Shown here piece by piece: positions 1 to 6,452 of a stretch of 27,598 nucleotides of DNA. The position numbers were made by a program, and so were the translations under genes. Numbering within the stretch: the stretch's first letter is position 1; the number at the start of each line of letters is the position of its first letter. The notes below the pieces were generated by a model. That model saw only the letters and a program-made list of their open reading frames with translations, had not been told where the DNA came from and ran no database searches. This DNA comes from CBDUVZ01 sp965370805 (lineage in GTDB: Bacteria; Hydrothermota; Tepidihabitantia; Tepidihabitantales; Tepidihabitantaceae), in the NCBI GenBank assembly GCA_965370805.1, contig CBDUVZ010000027.1:1-27598 (forward strand), written 5' to 3'.

Positions 1-145
1 TCCAACAGCCCGACTTGACATTTCGGGCAGATCCAATTCTGAGGAAAGACGGCGGGTGAGACAGGTGGTTGGGATTGCGGGAGAAGGCCTGACAACGGGA
101 ATGGCCTGTGGTTCGTCTGAACTTGCGGGGCCGGTTGGCAGTTTT

Positions 146-187
146 GGTGCAAGAAAACCGGGGGGTGTGACGTCTCATACTATAGAA
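146..187 (+). promoter_or_regulatory. ECF-type promoter-like element, copy 1
   Basis: A TGCAAG box (148-153), a 17-nt spacer and CGTCTCATA (171-179) lie ahead of the ECF sigma gene. The whole element recurs at 1136-1175 with only about six variable bases, in the middle of the spacer. The CGTC-type -10 is usual for ECF sigma factors, so autoregulation by the downstream sigma factor is inferred. The predicted leader to the GTG at 328 is about 145 nt. Upstream of it, 1-145 holds no convincing gene, only a TTGACA at 15-20 inside a short CCCGA/TCGGG inverted repeat. Confidence 0.55.
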
Positions 188-327
188 GGCCCAGATTCGA
201 TGTTCGTCTTCTTTTTTCCGGGGCCGGACTCGGCCGGGCTTCGGGCCTGACCCGGTTGGTGACGGTTTCTCTCGATCGCTTCCTGTTTTCACGTCGAGGC
301 TCGAAACCCTGAAAGGAGGTGGTTCTT

Positions 328-864
328 GTGTCGGATGCAGAGGCTATCCGGAGGGTTCTTGCCGGGGATGTGAACCGTTTCAGTGTCATCTATGACCGGT
401 ACTCAAACAGGTTGTTCGGCCTGTTCTTCGGTATGTTCCATGACAAGCAGGTCGCGGATGAACTCCGGGTCGATACTTTGTCCCGGGCGTATGAGAAGCT
501 CGGGACCTGGCAGGGGCGTGGCCGGTTCTGGTCCTGGTTGTGGCGGCTGGCGATGGGACGCGGAAGGGACCGGATTCGCTACCGGGGCCGGAACTGCCGG
601 CCGGTTTCGTTCGAGGTGCTCGGACCGGGTGAGGAGCCGTCGAGCGCCGGTCCGGGTTCGGAGCACGAGGAGCAGGTCCGTAATGAGCGGCTTTACCGGG
701 CGCTGGCGGAGTTGTCCGGGCACCAGCGCGCGGCGCTGCTGATGCGGGCGCAGGGGATGAGGCTGGAGGAGATTTCCGGTGCAACCGGGCGGTGCGTCGG
801 TACGGTGGGGAGTGACCTCCACCGCGGCCTGGCGAAGTTGAGGAAGTTGTACGGGCAGGGGTAG
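328..864 (+). CDS. ECF-family RNA polymerase sigma factor
   Basis: This is a 178-aa sigma factor that would direct RNA polymerase to a small regulon. Residues about 1-90 look like sigma region 2: an acidic helix around VADELRVDTLSRAYEKL, then the Trp-rich GRFWSWLWRL stretch and a basic tail. After a Pro/Gly/Ser-rich linker, residues about 115-175 form region 4: LSGHQRAALLMR, then a helix-turn-helix ending GTVGSDLHRGLAKLR. I chose GTG 328 because AAAGGAGGT (312-320) sits 7 nt before it; the in-frame GTG at 319 lies inside that ribosome site. The gene is followed 29 nt later by a small acidic protein. No transmembrane anti-sigma factor is adjacent, so how activity is controlled is not evident. 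The duplicated upstream element suggests autoregulation. Family assignment is firm; subgroup and target genes are not. Confidence 0.88.
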   Translation: MSDAEAIRRVLAGDVNRFSVIYDRYSNRLFGLFFGMFHDKQVADELRVDTLSRAYEKLGTWQGRGRFWSWLWRLAMGRGRDRIRYRGRNCRPVSFEVLGPGEEPSSAGPGSEHEEQVRNERLYRALAELSGHQRAALLMRAQGMRLEEISGATGRCVGTVGSDLHRGLAKLRKLYGQG

Positions 865-893
865 TCAGTCTGAGCAGAAGAGCAGGAGGCATT

Positions 894-1160
894 ATGAATG
901 CATATCGTTGTTGTGAAGCGACCCGGGCGGAACTGGAGGCGATGGACCGGTATTTCGATGCGGTGCTGGCGTGCCGCGCGCCCGAAGTGGAGGAGTACCT
1001 GGAGGAGTTCCCGGAGTTCGCCGAGTCGCTGCGGCCGGTGCTTGAGGGCGCCGGGATTCTGGTCAGTGAGTACCGGGCTTTCCGGAAGCGGTATCCGGGA
1101 GTGAACCTGGTGAGGCTGCTGGGCAGTCCGGCCGGGGTGCAAGAAAAAGGGCGGGTGTGA
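894..1160 (+). CDS. Small acidic protein co-transcribed with the ECF sigma factor
   Basis: An 88-aa soluble, mostly helical protein, 29 nt downstream of the sigma gene, with AGGAGG (884-889) before its ATG. I do not recognise a named family. The central part (VEEYLEEFPEFAESLRPVL) resembles the short helical segment with a PEL/PEF-x-x-x-LRP pattern that often stands before kinase or WD40 domains in proteins co-encoded with ECF sigma factors in Planctomycetes and other phyla; here it stands alone. There is no signal peptide or membrane segment. Two cysteines (residues 6-7) lie near the N-terminus. A role as a cytoplasmic modulator of the sigma factor is inferred only from position. The last codons overlap the second copy of the promoter-like element (1136-1175), so the end of the gene doubles as regulatory DNA for the next one. 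Confidence 0.6.
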   Translation: MNAYRCCEATRAELEAMDRYFDAVLACRAPEVEEYLEEFPEFAESLRPVLEGAGILVSEYRAFRKRYPGVNLVRLLGSPAGVQEKGRV

Positions 1161-1175
1161 CGTCTCATACTATGA
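1136..1175 (+). promoter_or_regulatory. ECF-type promoter-like element, copy 2
   Basis: TGCAAG (1138-1143), 17 nt, then CGTCTCATA (1161-1169): the same geometry and nearly the same sequence as 146-187. The 20 bases covering the 3' half of the spacer and the -10 (about 1154-1173) are identical in both copies. It lies in the end of the 88-aa gene and would drive the 123-aa gene at 1321. The leader is about 145 nt, almost the same length as for copy 1. Confidence 0.55.
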
Positions 1176-1184
1176 AGACGGAAA

Positions 1185-1196
1185 TGCTCTTTGACA
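1185..1196 (+). promoter_or_regulatory. boxA-like antitermination site in the mRNA leader
   Basis: TGCTCTTTGACA is an excellent match to bacterial rRNA boxA (E. coli TGCTCTTTAACA), the RNA site bound by NusB-NusE(S10). It lies within about 10-20 nt of the predicted transcript start from the element at 1136-1175. No rRNA follows, so it would be a boxA on a protein-coding mRNA, as is known for suhB in E. coli. One hit could be chance; position and match quality argue otherwise. Confidence 0.45.
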
Positions 1197-1207
1197 ATCT
1201 GGAATTC

Positions 1208-1264
1208 GGCGGGAGCAGGCGCGGCAGCTTCGGTTCCGGCCATGCCGGAGCACCTGTTCCCGCC
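1208..1264 (+). promoter_or_regulatory. Strong stem-loop in the leader of the 123-aa gene
   Basis: GGCGGGAGCAGG (1208-1219) pairs with CCTGTTCCCGCC (1253-1264) over 12 bp with one G-U. It encloses a perfect TCCGGC-CAT-GCCGGA hairpin (1235-1249). It stands between the boxA-like site and the ribosome site at 1305-1314. No U-run follows, so it is not a simple terminator. A leader-regulatory or mRNA-stability role is inferred. Confidence 0.45.
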
Positions 1265-1320
1265 CGCGATAGTCCTGACTGCCGCGGAACTACCAGCCTG
1301 CACGAAAGGAGGTGATAACG

Positions 1321-1692
1321 ATGAGCGATGCAACGAAGCGGATTGACAACTGGGATACAGGCTACGATACCGAGCGGATCAAGGCGAAGGTAGACCAGAA
1401 GCGGCCGAAGATGCTCGAGCGCGTGAACGCGACTTTCTCGAGCATCTACGACATGGAGTTGCAGGTGAAGCAGACCTGCGACGCCCAGGGTGTTGCCACT
1501 ATCCTCTACCCGTTCTACCTGAACTTCGGACGCGAGATGTGGAGCCTGCGGCGCAAAGGCATCTCGGGCGAATCGCTTGCAATCGAGACAGAGACCCTGC
1601 TTGAAAAGTGGGTTTCGCGCGGGCTCGTGCAGAGCGTGCTCGAAGCGATTCGGGTCGAGGTCTTTGACGTCTCGGCTCCGGCTGGTCCCTGA
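1321..1692 (+). CDS. Conserved-looking 123-aa protein of unknown function
   Basis: A 123-aa soluble protein that I do not recognise. ATG 1321 is chosen because AAAGGAGGTG (1305-1314) is ideally spaced; the in-frame GTG at 1312 overlaps that site. The N-terminal half is charged and helical (about residues 15-40, many Lys/Glu), the middle has an aromatic patch (ILYPFYLNFGREMW), and the C-terminal half is predicted helical (about residues 75-115). It has one Cys and no membrane segment. It has its own long leader with promoter-like element, boxA-like site and stem-loop, and is closed by a terminator at 1711-1751, so it is a monocistronic unit. Because it shares the duplicated promoter element with the ECF sigma gene, it is probably a target of that factor. 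Strong translation signals suggest an abundant product. Function is open. Confidence 0.65.
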   Translation: MSDATKRIDNWDTGYDTERIKAKVDQKRPKMLERVNATFSSIYDMELQVKQTCDAQGVATILYPFYLNFGREMWSLRRKGISGESLAIETETLLEKWVSRGLVQSVLEAIRVEVFDVSAPAGP

Positions 1693-1710
1693 TGCCGACT
1701 GAAGCGGGAT

Positions 1711-1751
1711 GCCCGGTGGGTGCGAACTGCCCGCACCCGCCGGGTTTTGTT
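1711..1751 (+). terminator. Rho-independent terminator after the 123-aa gene
   Basis: A 14-nt arm (1711-1724) pairs with 1732-1745 with two non-Watson-Crick positions, followed by TTTTGTTT. The 3' arm also belongs to a competing perfect 11-bp stem, CCCGCCGGGTT (1736-1746) with AACCCGGCGGG (1756-1766), so two exclusive folds are possible. Confidence 0.65.
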
Positions 1752-1788
1752 TCTGAACCCGGCGGGTTGCGGCAGGCAGAGCAGAGCA

Positions 1789-1966
1789 CAAAAAACCGCC
1801 CCGGCGTGAGCCGGGGCGTCAACAAAAGAGGTCGATGGTTCCTTTGCGAAGGCCGCGGAGTAATTCGCGGTTGAGCCGTCAAGGAACCGTACAGACCCGG
1901 CTCAATTCTATGAATCCAGATTGTGGGTAGTGGGTGCGGTTGGCGATCGGCCGCCAGCCCTACCAC
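1789..1966 (-). ncRNA. Candidate novel small RNA with sigma70 promoter and terminator
   Basis: On the minus strand TTGACA-N17-TATCCT (1999 to 1971) predicts a transcript start near 1964-1966. A hairpin plus U-run ends it near 1789, giving about 180 nt in a gap without any plausible ORF. Visible structure from the 5' end: a hairpin with outer arms 1960-1967/1922-1930 and inner stem TGGCG/CGCCA (1952-1956 with 1941-1945). Then a perfect 8-bp stem TTGAGCCG/CGGCTCAA (1898-1905 with 1871-1878), whose loop holds GGTTCCTT (1881-1888). That segment is complementary to AAGGAACC (1837-1844), so the two helices can form an H-type pseudoknot or alternate. A small hairpin (1853-1870) lies inside the second helix. 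It does not match what I know of 6S, SRP, tmRNA or RNase P RNA. Target and function unknown. Confidence 0.6.
1790..1817 (-). terminator. Rho-independent terminator of the small RNA
   Basis: A perfect 8-bp stem GCCCCGGC / GCCGGGGC (1798-1805 with 1810-1817) with a 4-nt loop. Read on the minus strand it is followed, after two Gs, by six Us (A-run at 1790-1795). There is no U-run on the plus side, so it acts on minus-strand transcripts. Confidence 0.7.
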
Positions 1967-1970
1967 AGAG

Positions 1971-1999
1971 AGGATAGAACGACATCCCGGTTCTGTCAA
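1971..1999 (-). promoter_or_regulatory. Promoter of the small RNA (TTGACA-17-TATCCT)
   Basis: Consensus -35 TTGACA (1994-1999) and -10 TATCCT (1971-1976), 17-nt spacer, minus strand. It is among the best-matching promoters in the window and points at no protein gene. Confidence 0.7.
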
Positions 2000-2292
2000 G
2001 CTGCACGGCAAATCCCGTTAGTGCGTGATAGCGCAGGAGTTAGGCTGTCCTGATTCATGTTCTGGGTTGTTGTGAATTTCGCTGTCCGGCTAGGTGATTG
2101 AGGGATATTCGGTTAGGGACTGCACCCCCCTGTTTGCGGGTGCCGAGGGCCTCCGAATCCGGCATAAGAGACCGGGATGGTGACAGTTACGCTGTTGCGC
2201 CGGATTCCGGCCGGATTGCTGGTGTTGTAACTTCTGGAGTTACGACGCTTACGTTGTGCTGGATCGGGATCGGGGATTGCGGGGCCTGGTGG

Positions 2293-2320
2293 TTGACAAG
2301 TCGGGCCGGCTCAGTAGAAT
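2293..2320 (+). promoter_or_regulatory. Promoter of the ABC transporter operon
   Basis: TTGACA (2293-2298), 16 nt, TAGAAT (2315-2320). Predicted start is near 2327, giving a leader of about 70 nt that ends in the AGGAGG ribosome site. The rest of the gap 2000-2398 holds no convincing gene. Confidence 0.6.
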
Positions 2321-2398
2321 CAGTCGAGTCGGCGGGGCGCAGCAGGACGACTTGCAGTGTAAATCATGCCTGACCAAGGCATTACGTCAGGAGGCAGA

Positions 2399-3103
2399 GT
2401 GAGTCCAGACCAGACCGCCGCTGTTGTTGAGACCCGGTCGGTCAGCAAGGTGTACCGAGTCGGCCGGATTGAGATTTCTGCGCTCAGTGACGTCAGTCTG
2501 ACAATCAGGCAGGGAGAGTTCGCCGCGATTGTCGGGCCGTCAGGCTCGGGCAAGACCACCCTTCTGAACGTAATCGGCTGCCTGGACGAGCCGACAGCCG
2601 GCGAAGTTCTTCTCGACGGCCGGTCAGTTGCGGGTCTGAGTCAGAAGCAGCGTTCCGAGGTGCGAAGACGCAATCTCGGGTTTGTGTTCCAGACTTTCAA
2701 CCTGGTGCCGGTGCTGTCCGCGTTCGAGAACGTCGAGTTGCCGCTCATCCTGCTCAAGGAACCGGCCGCATCGCGGAAGCAGAAGGTCGAGAAGTTGCTG
2801 AAGATGGTCGGTCTCGGCGACCTCCTCCACCGACGGCCCAACGAGATGTCGGGCGGCCAGCAGCAGCGCGTCGCCGTGGCCCGGGCCCTGGTCAAGGAAC
2901 CGCGTCTCGTCCTGGCCGACGAGCCGACCGCCAACCTCGATTCGTTCACCGGTGAGGAGATTCTCAAGCTGATGCGCGACCTGAACAAGGACCTGGGCAT
3001 TACTTTCATCTTCTCCACCCACGACCGGATGGTAATGGATTTCGCCCGGAGGCTGGTGGTGCTGCACGACGGCCGCATCGCCGAAGACAAGGTAAAGGAG
3101 TAG
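2399..3103 (+). CDS. ABC transporter ATP-binding protein, LolD/MacB type
   Basis: A 234-aa ATPase that powers an inner-membrane FtsX-fold transporter. Visible motifs: Walker A GPSGSGKTT (residues 46-54), Q-loop FVFQTFNL (about 95-102), signature MSGGQQQRVA (150-159), Walker B LVLADEP (170-176), D-loop NLDS and H-loop STHD (His about 208). The length is normal for LolD/FtsE/MacB-type ATPases. I chose GTG 2399 because AGGAGG (2389-2394) lies before it; the in-frame ATG at 2366 has no ribosome site. The stop is 2 nt before the first permease, and two permeases plus a LolA-like protein follow. This context makes lipoprotein release (LolCDE-like) the best guess. Peptide or drug efflux (MacB-like) is the alternative, but no membrane-fusion protein is present. 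Confidence 0.9.
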   Translation: MSPDQTAAVVETRSVSKVYRVGRIEISALSDVSLTIRQGEFAAIVGPSGSGKTTLLNVIGCLDEPTAGEVLLDGRSVAGLSQKQRSEVRRRNLGFVFQTFNLVPVLSAFENVELPLILLKEPAASRKQKVEKLLKMVGLGDLLHRRPNEMSGGQQQRVAVARALVKEPRLVLADEPTANLDSFTGEEILKLMRDLNKDLGITFIFSTHDRMVMDFARRLVVLHDGRIAEDKVKE

Positions 3104-3105
3104 GC

Positions 3106-4338
3106 GTGCGTCTTCTCCGGCTGGCCTGGCGCAACGTGTTCCGGCACCGGCGGCGGACGGTCATCACTTTCGGCGCGATAGCGGTCGGCCTGGGCTACAT
3201 GATCCTGATGGATAGCTTCATGGGCGGGTTCGAGCTGTACGCGATGCGGAACTTCGTGGACATGGAAGCGGGGCACCTGAAGGTCCACGCCGACGGCTAC
3301 CGGGACGACAACTATGACCTGCCGATCGAGGTCGCAATCGATGAGCCGGCCCGGGTGATGGACGCCATCCGCAGTAAGCTCGGGTACAAGAACCTCACCG
3401 CCCGTACCGTGTTCCAGGCCGAGTTCACCAACGGGATGGACCAGTTGCCGATAATCGGGATCGGGATCGACACCGCGACGGACGAGCGGGTGTTCAAGTA
3501 CCGGCAGTCGGTGACCAGGGGGCGGTTCCTGGAGGACCGGCTCGACATCCTCGTCGGGCAGAACCTGGCCAGGGACATGGGCATCGACACCGGCGCGTAC
3601 GTGACGGTGGTGGCCCGGACCAGGACGGGGAGCTGGAACGCATATGGTTTCAGTGTCGTGGGTCTGCTCGGTACGTCGGATATGTTCCTCGACATGAACT
3701 CGGTGGTGATGCAGCTTGAGACCGCGGACGAACTGATGATGATGAACGGTGCGGTGACCGAGATTGCGGTCCGGCTGGGCGGGATGGGGGATGCAGCACC
3801 GGCCAAGGAGCGGTTCGAGGCGGCCGGGTTCGCCGGGCTCGAAGCCTGGACCTGGCGCGAGCTGGGCGAAATGATATTCCAGGCAATCGGCACCAAGAAA
3901 GCCGGCGGCTTCGTGCTTACCTTCGTTGTCATCGTCATCGCCGCGGTCGGTATCATCAACACGATGCTGATGGCGGTGATGGAACGGACGCGCGAGATTG
4001 GTACGATGCGCGCTCTGGGGTTCGGGTCCCGCGACGTGGTATCGCTGTTCCTCTGGGAGGGCGCGCTGATCGGGGTGTTCGGGAGCCTGCTCGGCGCCGC
4101 CATGGGCGCCGGCGGGGCGATGTTCCTCGATTTCCTCGCGATTGACCTGACCGACATGATGTCCGGCACCGGCTTCGAGTCGATGCTGCCGATGCGGATG
4201 ATGCTCTATGCCGAGGTCGACTGGATGTTCGTCGTGCGAGTGATGGTGCTGGGGGTCGGGGTCTCACTGCTGGCGACGTTGATTCCCGCCCGCCGCGCGG
4301 CCCGGATTCAGCCGGCTGAAGCGCTGAGGCACATCTAG
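3106..4338 (+). CDS. ABC permease, FtsX/MacB (LolC/LolE-like) family, first of two
   Basis: A 410-aa permease. One membrane segment lies near the N-terminus (about residues 17-38), a large extracytoplasmic domain of about 220 residues follows, then three C-terminal segments (about 265-290, 310-340, 375-395). The family hallmarks are present: RTREIGTMRALGF after the second segment and PARRAARIQPAEALR at the end. The start is GTG 3106 with AAAGGAG before it. It is one half of a probable heterodimer with the next gene, which begins 1 nt after its stop. In LolCDE the periplasmic domains extract lipoproteins from the inner membrane and hand them to LolA. Which of the two permeases is LolC-like or LolE-like cannot be told from sequence alone. 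Confidence 0.87.
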   Translation: MRLLRLAWRNVFRHRRRTVITFGAIAVGLGYMILMDSFMGGFELYAMRNFVDMEAGHLKVHADGYRDDNYDLPIEVAIDEPARVMDAIRSKLGYKNLTARTVFQAEFTNGMDQLPIIGIGIDTATDERVFKYRQSVTRGRFLEDRLDILVGQNLARDMGIDTGAYVTVVARTRTGSWNAYGFSVVGLLGTSDMFLDMNSVVMQLETADELMMMNGAVTEIAVRLGGMGDAAPAKERFEAAGFAGLEAWTWRELGEMIFQAIGTKKAGGFVLTFVVIVIAAVGIINTMLMAVMERTREIGTMRALGFGSRDVVSLFLWEGALIGVFGSLLGAAMGAGGAMFLDFLAIDLTDMMSGTGFESMLPMRMMLYAEVDWMFVVRVMVLGVGVSLLATLIPARRAARIQPAEALRHI

Positions 4339-4339
4339 C

Positions 4340-5578
4340 ATGGGTTACCTTGTGAGAATGGCGGTCCGCAACCTGACGCGGAACACCCGGCGCAGCTTCC
4401 TGTCGGCGCTGAGCCTCGTTATTGCCCTGATGATGATAGTGTTTGCCCAGGGCTTCATCCGCGGCATGCTCGACCAGACCGCCGACAACACCGCCCGGTT
4501 CAAGACCGGGCACATCCGCATCGCGGCCGAAGAGTACCTGCGGCAGGAGCGGCTGCTGCCGCTTTCTGAAGCGGTCAGCACCGGGCCGGAACTGGACGCG
4601 ATTCTCGACGAACTGCCGGGAGTCTCGGTCCGGACCGAGCGCATCCGGTTCGGGGTCCTGCTCAACCACAAAGAGAACAGCGTGCCGGCGATGGGACTCG
4701 CCGTGGACCCGGAAGCCGAGCGTGATATCTTCCGGATCCAGCACGCCATCAGCGAAGGCGAGTACCTCTCCGGCGCCGGCGATGAGATCATCATGGGCAT
4801 CGGGCTGGCGGACAAACTCGGCATCGGGGCGGGCGATACGCTGGTGCTTATCACCCAGACCGCGTACGGGTCCCCGACCGGTGCCAACCTGGTAGTCAAG
4901 GGCATCGTCAACTCCGGTGTCGGTCAGCTCGACCTCACGCACTTCTTCATGACGCTGGCGAGCGCCCAGGATATGCTCGACATGGCCGGGCAGGTCAGCG
5001 AAGTCATCATCATGCTCGAAGAACCCGACCGGGCCGCGTCGGTCGCCCTGGACCTCAAGCAGCAGCTCCAGGCAGCCGGGATTACGGGGCTTGCCGCCCG
5101 ACCCCTGAGTTCCGACCCGATGATCGCTTACTTCTCGATGGCCGAGACGATTTACTTCTTCATCTACCTGATTATCCTGCTGGTTGCAAGTTCGGCCATC
5201 ATCAACACGATGATGATGGTGGTATTCGAGCGGACCCGCGAAATCGGCATGATGAAAGCGCTCGGGATGACCAACCGGTCGGTCATCAGCGTGCTCGTGC
5301 TTGAGTCAAGCTTCATCGGCCTTGTCGGCAGCGTCGTCGGGGTTGTCCTGGGCAGCGTGCTGGTCCTGTTAGTGTCGACGCAGGGCATCGACTTCAGCGG
5401 CGCCCTCGGCGGAGATGCGAACCCGACGCTGATGAGCGGCATGATTCACCCGCAGTTGACCGCGCTGGCGGTCGTCAGCAGCTTCCTGCTCGGATTGCTT
5501 TTGACGCTCCTGGTCGGGTTCGTAGCGACCCGCCGGGCGGCCAAACTCAGACCGGCGGAGGCATTGAGGACGATATGA
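4340..5578 (+). CDS. ABC permease, FtsX/MacB (LolC/LolE-like) family, second of two
   Basis: A 412-aa paralogue of the preceding permease with the same architecture. An N-terminal membrane segment (about residues 19-40) is followed by a periplasmic domain and three C-terminal segments (about 263-287, 310-345, 375-400). RTREIGMMKALGM and ATRRAAKLRPAEALR mark the family. The ATG is 1 nt after the previous stop, so translation is coupled. Its own TGA overlaps the next ATG (ATGA). Two different permeases with one ATPase is the LolCDE arrangement, rather than the MacB homodimer with fused ATPase. Substrate is inferred from the neighbouring LolA-like gene. Confidence 0.87.
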   Translation: MGYLVRMAVRNLTRNTRRSFLSALSLVIALMMIVFAQGFIRGMLDQTADNTARFKTGHIRIAAEEYLRQERLLPLSEAVSTGPELDAILDELPGVSVRTERIRFGVLLNHKENSVPAMGLAVDPEAERDIFRIQHAISEGEYLSGAGDEIIMGIGLADKLGIGAGDTLVLITQTAYGSPTGANLVVKGIVNSGVGQLDLTHFFMTLASAQDMLDMAGQVSEVIIMLEEPDRAASVALDLKQQLQAAGITGLAARPLSSDPMIAYFSMAETIYFFIYLIILLVASSAIINTMMMVVFERTREIGMMKALGMTNRSVISVLVLESSFIGLVGSVVGVVLGSVLVLLVSTQGIDFSGALGGDANPTLMSGMIHPQLTALAVVSSFLLGLLLTLLVGFVATRRAAKLRPAEALRTI

Positions 5579-6432
5579 CAACAGACCAAGTCAAAGTGCA
5601 GAAGTCAAAGTGCAGAAGTCAAAGTGCGGGGAGCTGGTCTGGACGACGTACCCCTGTTTCCCACATCCTGCAATTCGGGTGCTGTCTGACTTGTGTCCTG
5701 CTGGCAGCGCCGGTGGCAGGTGCGCAGGTCGGGCGACTGACCGCGGACAGCATTGTTGCGCGACTGGATGACAACAGCACCGCCGGGTCGCTGAGTTTCG
5801 AAGCGACGATGACTATCAGTCTCGGCGGGCAGGTCCGCGAGAAGTCGTTCCAGGGGTACGGTGAGGACGGCGACAGGTCATATGTCGAGTTCACCGGGCC
5901 GGCACGGGACCGGGGCACGAGGTTCCTGAAGCTGGGCAATGAGATGTGGATGTGGCTGCCCAGGGTGGGCAAGAGCACCAAGCTGGCCGGCCACCTGCTG
6001 CGGCAGTCGATGATGGGGTCGGACTTTTCCTACTCGGATGCCACGAGCAATAGTCGCCTGCTGGACAATTACGACGCCGAGCTTGTGGGCACGGATACGG
6101 TCTCAGGCAAGGTCTGCTACGTCGTGGACCTTGTTGCGCGGACCGACGAGGTTGACTACGCCCGGCAGAAGGTCTGGGTGACCCCGGATGATTTCATTGC
6201 CGCCAAGGTCGAGTTCTATGCCCGTTCCGGCAAGCTGCTCAAGGAGATGAGGGTGGAGGGGTTCCGGCGGATTGAAGGGAAGCGCGGAGTCAGGTGGCAG
6301 AACTTCCCGACCCGGGTAAGGATGACCAACCTGCTGCGCCGGAACACCTTCACGGTGATGGAAATCACCGAGATCGTCCTTGACCCCGAAATCCCGGCCG
6401 AAGTGTTCACCAAGAGCTACCTGGAAAGGTAG
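5575..6432 (+). CDS. LolA-like outer-membrane lipoprotein-sorting family protein
   Basis: A 285-aa exported protein whose start ATG overlaps the permease stop by 4 nt. Residues about 30-50 form a signal peptide ending around VAGAQ. The mature part is LolA-fold-like: GTRFLKLGNEMWMWLPRVGKSTKL followed by MGSDFSYSD is the pattern of the LolA_like outer-membrane lipoprotein-sorting family. It probably accepts hydrophobic cargo from the ABC permeases in the periplasm. In E. coli lolA is not next to lolCDE; here carrier and extractor form one unit. Odd point: the first 30 residues before the signal core are encoded partly by three tandem copies of a 14-bp repeat (5588-5629), so the N-terminus looks like a recent insertion, and no better in-frame start is visible. 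Whether cargo is lipoprotein or another lipid is not shown. Confidence 0.78.
   Translation: MTTDQVKVQKSKCRSQSAGSWSGRRTPVSHILQFGCCLTCVLLAAPVAGAQVGRLTADSIVARLDDNSTAGSLSFEATMTISLGGQVREKSFQGYGEDGDRSYVEFTGPARDRGTRFLKLGNEMWMWLPRVGKSTKLAGHLLRQSMMGSDFSYSDATSNSRLLDNYDAELVGTDTVSGKVCYVVDLVARTDEVDYARQKVWVTPDDFIAAKVEFYARSGKLLKEMRVEGFRRIEGKRGVRWQNFPTRVRMTNLLRRNTFTVMEITEIVLDPEIPAEVFTKSYLER
5588..5629 (+). repeat. Three tandem copies of a 14-bp unit inside a coding 5' end
   Basis: Unit AAGTCAAAGTGCAG at 5588-5601, 5602-5615 and 5616-5629 (the last differs by one base). Fourteen is not a multiple of three, so each copy is read in a different frame and the protein shows no repeat. It sits between the start codon and the signal peptide of the LolA-like protein. 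Confidence 0.85.
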
Positions 6433-6452
6433 CGGGCCGGCTGGTCGCGATC

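Noticed and set aside
41..80. GAGGAAAG-like start of an RNase P RNA downstream of TTGACA
   Set aside because: Only the first eight bases match; the rest of the conserved RNase P core is absent and the space before the sigma gene is too short.
56..250. 64-codon frame at the window start
   Set aside because: It runs through the ECF promoter element, has no family pattern and weak initiation.
386..1333. 315-codon minus-strand frame across the sigma gene
   Set aside because: Translation is low-complexity Arg/Ser/Pro; the plus strand has a sigma factor and ribosome sites.
2098..2373. 91-codon frame before the ABC ATPase
   Set aside because: No ribosome site or recognisable pattern; it overlaps the operon promoter.
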